From positions 19,107,747 through 19,171,746 of the forward strand of contig OX393562.1 of the NCBI GenBank assembly GCA_947652115.1: a DNA stretch of 64,000 nucleotides, in the 5' to 3' direction. This document shows, one piece after another, positions 59,362-64,000 of the stretch (position 1 is its first letter; each line of letters begins with the position of its first letter). Origin of the DNA: Blastomussa wellsi (taxonomy: Eukaryota; Cnidaria; Anthozoa; Scleractinia; Plerogyridae). The notes beneath the pieces are model-generated. The model did not search any database. It worked only from the letters and a program-made list of their open reading frames with translations, and was not told the DNA's origin. The position numbers were made by a program, and so were the translations under genes.

Positions 59362-59529
59362 TAAATGTAATCTTTATTGATAATACTACTAGTATTGTTT
59401 TATTCATTTATTACTATACCCGCCTAGATTAGCGGAAATAAAGTTTGTACTCTTTGTACTCTTGCACCTGTCAAAACGCTAACCGAGTTTGCCTGAGTTA
59501 GCCAAAGGCGTTGGCCTTCAGACGCTCGT

Positions 59530-59637
59530 TTGAACACAGTACACCGAATATTCAGAGAATATCGAGGATATTATCCAATCATATTTAACAGCCAACCAGA
59601 TAGGCAATGGAGCGCTACGCGCCGAGTTGACTATAAC

Positions 59638-59672
<35 letters not shown>

Positions 59673-59910
59673 TCTTATTAAAAACAATGGAAGAAACACC
59701 TCAAACATTGAGAAAAAGACAGTGTTGTTTATGAGATTCCATGTGACTGCAGTAAGGTATATCGGGGAAACAGGGATATCTGTGCGAGAAAGCATTAACG
59801 AAAGAACACGGCAGAGACATGTGGCTTGCTCGTACACAAACCTACACAGTTTGGAGCACACCATCGAAATCAGGTATCTACCTGTTTGGGACAAAGAATG
59901 TACCCAGTAA
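59530..59910 (+). pseudogene. Decayed fragment with a GIY-YIG-like motif
   Basis: The frame includes VRYIGETGISVRESINE, resembling the YIGET..S...R..EH core of GIY-YIG endonuclease domains at the C-terminus of Penelope-like retroelements. Flanking residues do not align well and no reverse transcriptase is nearby, so it is a small remnant. The assignment is tentative. Confidence 0.4.
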
Positions 59911-60222
59911 GTGAACATACCCAGTAAGTGACGAGCATCCACGAGACTGCAGTAGAAAATATGACAACGATGGAAATGGATAAAAGTACAACTAGACAAA
60001 TGTGAGGCTTATGCTTTCAAGTTTGGTTTAGAGGCCTTTAAATAAATATGATGCAACTTGGAATTTTTCAGTTACATAATGAGCTTATCATTTTTAATGT
60101 TCCGCAGTCACAAGGCAACCATAGCTAGATTAAACACAACTACCTACCCAATGTTACGTTTGGTTTAGTCAAAGTCAAGGTCACTAGATTGATAACTTGA
60201 AGATCTCACACGTACATGTTGC

Positions 60223-63200
60223 TCATGACTCAGAATGAAACTTTTTCCTGTGCGCAATTGCTTCATCCCAGTCTGGCCAATACTTTTCCTTCATTCTGTC
60301 ACAATAAACAACCAAATTCTTGAACTCACTGTGAATAGCAGCATTTTGAGGTGAGTCCCTGTCTTGCCACAAAAATTCTGCCAACAAGCCAAACACTGAT
60401 GCATCCACAATTGTGAGATCCTGACCCATGACAAATGGTTTTTCAGCCAAATAATCAGACAATGTCTGCAGGTCTTTCTTGGCAATGGAATAGACTTCAT
60501 CTTTCTTGTGACGGCCAATGCCATGACCATTTAACTGCGCTTTCACTCCTCGCTGGAACATTGAGAAGTAAAAGTCACGTTTTCGTTGGGATAGTTTTGG
60601 GAAGAAAAGCTTTGCCGTGTATGATGTATTGTCCATCCAGCGATAATATACCATGGTCCTGGTGGTTTATGAAAGTGGAATACTGTTACAAGGCTTATTT
60701 ACAGTTAAAGATACACTGGTTTGACAAAAAATCATTGAATATTAAGAATTACTACAATTATAATATATTGAGGGTCCCCTATAATTTTGAATGCGTGAAT
60801 GGGCATTTTTGCTTTGCGTGAAGCGTGAATGAGGATTTATTTTTTCCATGATTCGTGAATCTATATTTTTCTGTCCTTGGGAAACTGGTTTCTATTTTTT
60901 CGGTATGCCGTGAAATATGCCTTTACCTATGCGTGATTTGTGAACCAACGACTTTTGCGGGAATAATTTTTACTTTTTTGGAGATTTTAGCGCCATTAAA
61001 GCTCGTAAACTACAGCGGACTAGATTTAAAAAGCGCATGGCCTGTCCGTGCTGTATGTCTTTTGGTTGCTTTTTACGACGACAAGAACGGAGTCCGAAAT
61101 AAAAATGTTTATTAAATACATTTTTGTAATGATTTGCGAAACGTAGGTTTTGCGAAAGATTAGATAGATTAGATAGAACCCTTTCGACCAAAAGTTAGAA
61201 TTGCTCTTCTAACAATTTATTCAACGTTTTATTTAATGATGATCCTATGTAAAATGTGAATGATATGAGATAAAGTAATGGTTGGAGTTCAGTGAACAAC
61301 TAGGCGGGGCATTAAAACTAGGTGATTGGGACAGCAATATAAAAATGTTTCACCCATGCATTTTTATAGATTTATTGTCATACAAAACTTAAAGCTTATA
61401 TACGGAATAAAGTAACTGATTTTATTAATTGAATTATAGCTTACTTTATTTGAGGAGTGCAATGCTTACAAGCAACTTCATGCAAGCCATAGTGATTTAA
61501 AACATTTGGCCCCATATTCTGGCCAATTTCACAGTTCGGTGATTTTTAAATATGAATTTCAGGGTTTTTTTTAACTGTTTAACAGTGCATCTGTCTGGAG
61601 TTTTTATAACAGAGATGTTGAAAGGGGTATGCCTGCACTCATTGTAGAAGGAAACAAACAGACTAGACAGTCTTAAACAAGGTCAGAGTTCAAAGCATCT
61701 CAGCAGATGCAATCACCCAAATTAATAAGAAATGCCTGACCCCCTTGATGGCCAACCATCTCCCCCTGCCTCCACCAGCCCCCCCTCCAATGGGATGAAG
61801 AGTCAGATTCTTGTGCAAGCTCTGATTGATCAGATCCAGGCGGTTGACAGGTTTGATTGACGTTTCCATTTTACCGACCCGATTCTATCAAAATTTGCAT
61901 ATCACTGAAAACCATTGTGTAAATATGGTATCTTCTGGCTGTTAGCTTACAGAACATTGAGCCTTTGGCTAAGTAATTTTGTAGACGTCTTGCTTTGTGT
62001 TTCTGTGGTGAAAGCCTAGTTTTCATTCCACTTCACTGAATGTATAATTCAAGCCAGCGAACCGAACTAAGTGCCACTAATATTTATCGATTTGTAGTCT
62101 TGTCTGAAGATGCACTAAGGCGAGCAAACTATCAACTGACATCTGGCTCATGCAGCAACTTGTTAGGATGGAAACTGAATTCAAAAGACAAACAGCTTGT
62201 ACACATGGCATACAACTCAGGCTGGAAAACTTCTCTACTAGAGAGGCTTGAAATCCCGCTTGAGCAAACATAATGCAAGGAGTTCCTTATTCTTGGAAAC
62301 GTTGAAGATTGGTGGCAAGGTTATTCTTTTAGAATTACAGGTTACAAAATAGGCAATGGAGATTGATTTGCAAAGAGCCAGGGTGCATTCCACATAAATC
62401 CCACGCTGAAGATACACCAAGGGTTTTAAAATTCCACGCCAAGCACCAATGACCAACCATGATCCCAGGCAGGCCAGTAAGAGAGACTATGGAACGTCTT
62501 TGACACCACAAATATGTAAAGTTTGTCTACACAATATCATGGATACGCATAAAGGTGTTGCCAAATGTTGCCTCTGTCACCCGCCGCTCTATGCCAAAAT
62601 CCCTGATTGTACACTAATACGCCATAAATTTTCAGAACCATGCTAAAGATCTTCAGCGTAACCTAGACTGAATGCACCCTGGGCAAAGAGCTGGAGTAAA
62701 CCCGGAGTAAAAAGTATATTTTCATGCAAATCTATTTACATTCCAATCCCCGCGTAGTTAATGACAAAGTCAAGTGCTGAAAGATTATTGACAGCTTAAA
62801 TTACAAGGGGGCGGAATGGCGGCTTGAACCCTTTGTCGACAGGCTCCACTCCACTCCACTCCCCGACCCACCCCCGGAGCCTGTTCACAGGCTAGAACTT
62901 ACCAATAAGTATTCTCTTCCAACATTGACTTGATTGCATGGGAAACTGCTTTCTCTGATCTGCTAAGTTTATCATCCAAAGTCACATTGAATTCCTCGTT
63001 CAGAAAAGCAATGCATAAGTTAGAATCTGGAATCCTCTTTCCATTGTATTCGATCCAAGGTATTTTCCCCTTGGATGACAGTTTTGGCACGAACGAATTC
63101 TCGTACGGGATATTGACCATGCGAAGGTAAGTTTCTAATTTCAGTGCAAAGTTGGAGATCACTGGAACGCCATCAGAGATGGGAGGCTGATGTAGTAACA

Positions 63201-63321
63201 CAACGCCATTGGGGACAGTTACATTTGGAGCATTAGCACCAGCAATGGCATCTTTTAAGAAGATACGAACCATAGCGGAGCGCAATCGGGCCGCCATTTT
63301 GTAACTTTTCTTTGTGAGCAT
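60223..63321 (-). CDS. FAXC: Failed axon connections (FAXC/fax) homologue, two exons
   Basis: Fax proteins are metaxin/GST-like; Drosophila fax interacts genetically with Abl in axon growth (family knowledge). Exon 1 (62903-63321) and exon 2 (60223-60658) join in phase 2 (TG|G, Trp). Exon 1 encodes the thioredoxin-fold half: VVLLHQPP, FALKLETYLRMVNIPYEN, SSKGKIPWIEYNGKRIPDS and MLEENTYW. Exon 2 encodes the helical GST-C half: VYYRWMDN, DLQTLSDYLAEKPFVMGQDL and TIVDASVFGLLAEFLW. From ATG 63321 the protein is 284 residues. A second ATG at 63297 sits in AAAATGGCGGCC, a good start context and a YY1-like motif, and may be the true start. No transmembrane segment is obvious. Confidence 0.9.
60770..62377. 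other. FAXC intron, no gene
   Basis: Repeated GCGTGAATG-like words occur near 60790-60930 (TGCGTGAATGG, GCGTGAAGCGTGAATG, GATTCGTGAA), suggesting a degenerate short repeat. The rest is AT-rich intron with nothing recognised. Confidence 0.4.
62378..62682. mobile_element. 305-bp hAT-like MITE in FAXC intron
   Basis: CCAGGGTGCATTC and the inverted GAATGCACCCTGG are the ends, with ACGCTGAAGAT and ATCTTCAGCGT further in. GCAAAGAG flanks both sides (62370-62377 and 62683-62690), an 8-bp duplication. Confidence 0.8.
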
Positions 63322-63348
63322 GCTGGTCAATATACAGCGGGCTCAGTA

Positions 63349-63535
63349 CTGACTCGTCCCCAGTCGTCTCCGGTGAGGAAATAGCAAGACGCGATGGATG
63401 ATGGGAAGGAGGAAAGGCGGGAGACGTCCGGTCTCTGACCAGCCTCTCTGACCCGTTCTGCCTCCTTCCCATCATTCCCCGCGCTTGTTATTTTTTCTGA
63501 TAAGAGACTACTGGGGACGAGCCAGGGCTCAGCAA
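63349..63535. mobile_element. 187-bp foldback element just upstream of FAXC
   Basis: The ends CTGACTCGTCCCCAGTCGTC and CTACTGGGGACGAGCCAG are inverse with a few mismatches. GGCTCAGTA and GGCTCAGCA flank it (63340-63348, 63536-63544), a 9-bp duplication with one change. The interior GATGATGGGAAGG and CTTCCCATCAT match the element at 32904-33041. It begins 28 bases upstream of ATG 63321. Confidence 0.8.
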
Positions 63536-63547
63536 TTGGCTCACATC

Positions 63548-63840
63548 GCATTCTCGTCCCCATACCCCTTTTCGTTTCTCTTAGCTGGCAGGGCCTTGGC
63601 ACGAAAAACGAAGGGCTCCGGGGACATACGATTTTCAAAAAAATTCCAATTTTTTTTTATTGGCTTTTGAGAACAAAGAAATCTTAAACGGAAGTCAAAA
63701 TGCTCGCAGGCCGCCATATTACAACACACAACATATAGAAACATCAATGCTATATACATGAAGTCTCTCGTACTAGAAATCGTTTCTCGTGCCAAGGCCC
63801 CGCCGGCTAAGAGAAACGAAAAGGGCTATGGGGACGAGAA
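63548..63840. mobile_element. TIR element, TTCTCGTCCCCATA ends
   Basis: TTCTCGTCCCCATACCCC and CGTTTCTCTTAGC with GGGCCTTGGCACG at the left are inverted at 63780-63833. A fragment of the same end (CCCTTTTCGTCTCTCTTAGC) lies near 46438-46460. No clear target duplication was found. Confidence 0.65.
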
Positions 63841-64000
63841 TGCATACATCGGGGTCATGTGCTGGCATGTACTTTTCTTGGACTGAAATTTCTATCCTCC
63901 CACTTATGATATTGGGTTTTGTAATTTTTTTCTGCCTTGGAAAATCTATTTTGTTTTCTGTTGGTCGTTGGGGGATGAATGTTTTTCGTATTCTTCTCAA

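Noticed and set aside
1..64000. CRISPR arrays, bacterial operons, ribosome binding sites, rRNA
   Set aside because: The sequence is eukaryotic nuclear DNA; no such structures were seen.

Overview
The window is eukaryotic nuclear DNA. Genes are split by spliceable introns, there is no operon structure, and much of the sequence is repeats. An anthozoan cnidarian (stony coral or sea anemone) is the best guess. The support is the repeat mix (tRNA-derived SINEs, jockey/CR1-like LINEs, very many palindromic TIR elements, a helicase-bearing DNA transposon), single-exon rhodopsin-like GPCRs, and animal genes such as NOC3L, an F-box/LRR gene, an alpha-1,3-fucosyltransferase and a failed-axon-connections homologue. 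The species is an inference. Exons were assembled by eye from frame, splice signals and remembered family sequence; no alignment was run.

Left part (1-20 kb): one large minus-strand gene, NOC3L (nucleolar complex protein 3). Fifteen coding exons with matching intron phases run from 19.70 kb down to 1.23 kb, and the C-terminal exons lie beyond the left edge. Its introns hold TIR elements, an inverted SINE pair, a LINE fragment, a 2.4-kb TA-flanked element built of tandem repeats (13.0-15.4 kb) and a probable 2.5-kb element in intron 1.

20.4-26.3 kb: two nested DNA transposons. The inner 4,329-bp element has 100-bp TIRs that look identical and a perfect 9-bp target duplication. It carries two convergent genes, a DUF6589-like transposase candidate on plus and a RecQ-type helicase on minus, both missing their 3' ends. 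The outer element starts with a similar TIR and also has a 9-bp duplication. Small foldback elements with 9-10-bp duplications and GTCCCC-type ends recur elsewhere.

26.4-34.4 kb: three tandem ~0.93-kb repeats, a TIR element with homopolymer runs, and a three-exon plus-strand gene for a small Death-domain protein (30.6-33.9 kb).

34.9-46.5 kb: a 5'-truncated LINE with one in-frame stop, a single-exon class A GPCR (minus), a single-exon GT10 fucosyltransferase (minus), a complete SINE and several MITEs.

46.8-57.0 kb: two minus-strand genes, an F-box/leucine-rich-repeat protein (eight recognised coding exons, N-terminus not located) and a three-exon, 802-residue coiled-coil protein of unknown function. 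Nested hAT-like MITEs sit in the F-box gene.

57-64 kb: LINE and GIY-YIG remnants, a cluster of palindromic elements, and a two-exon FAXC/fax-like gene (minus) with a foldback transposon about 30-50 bp upstream of its possible start codons.
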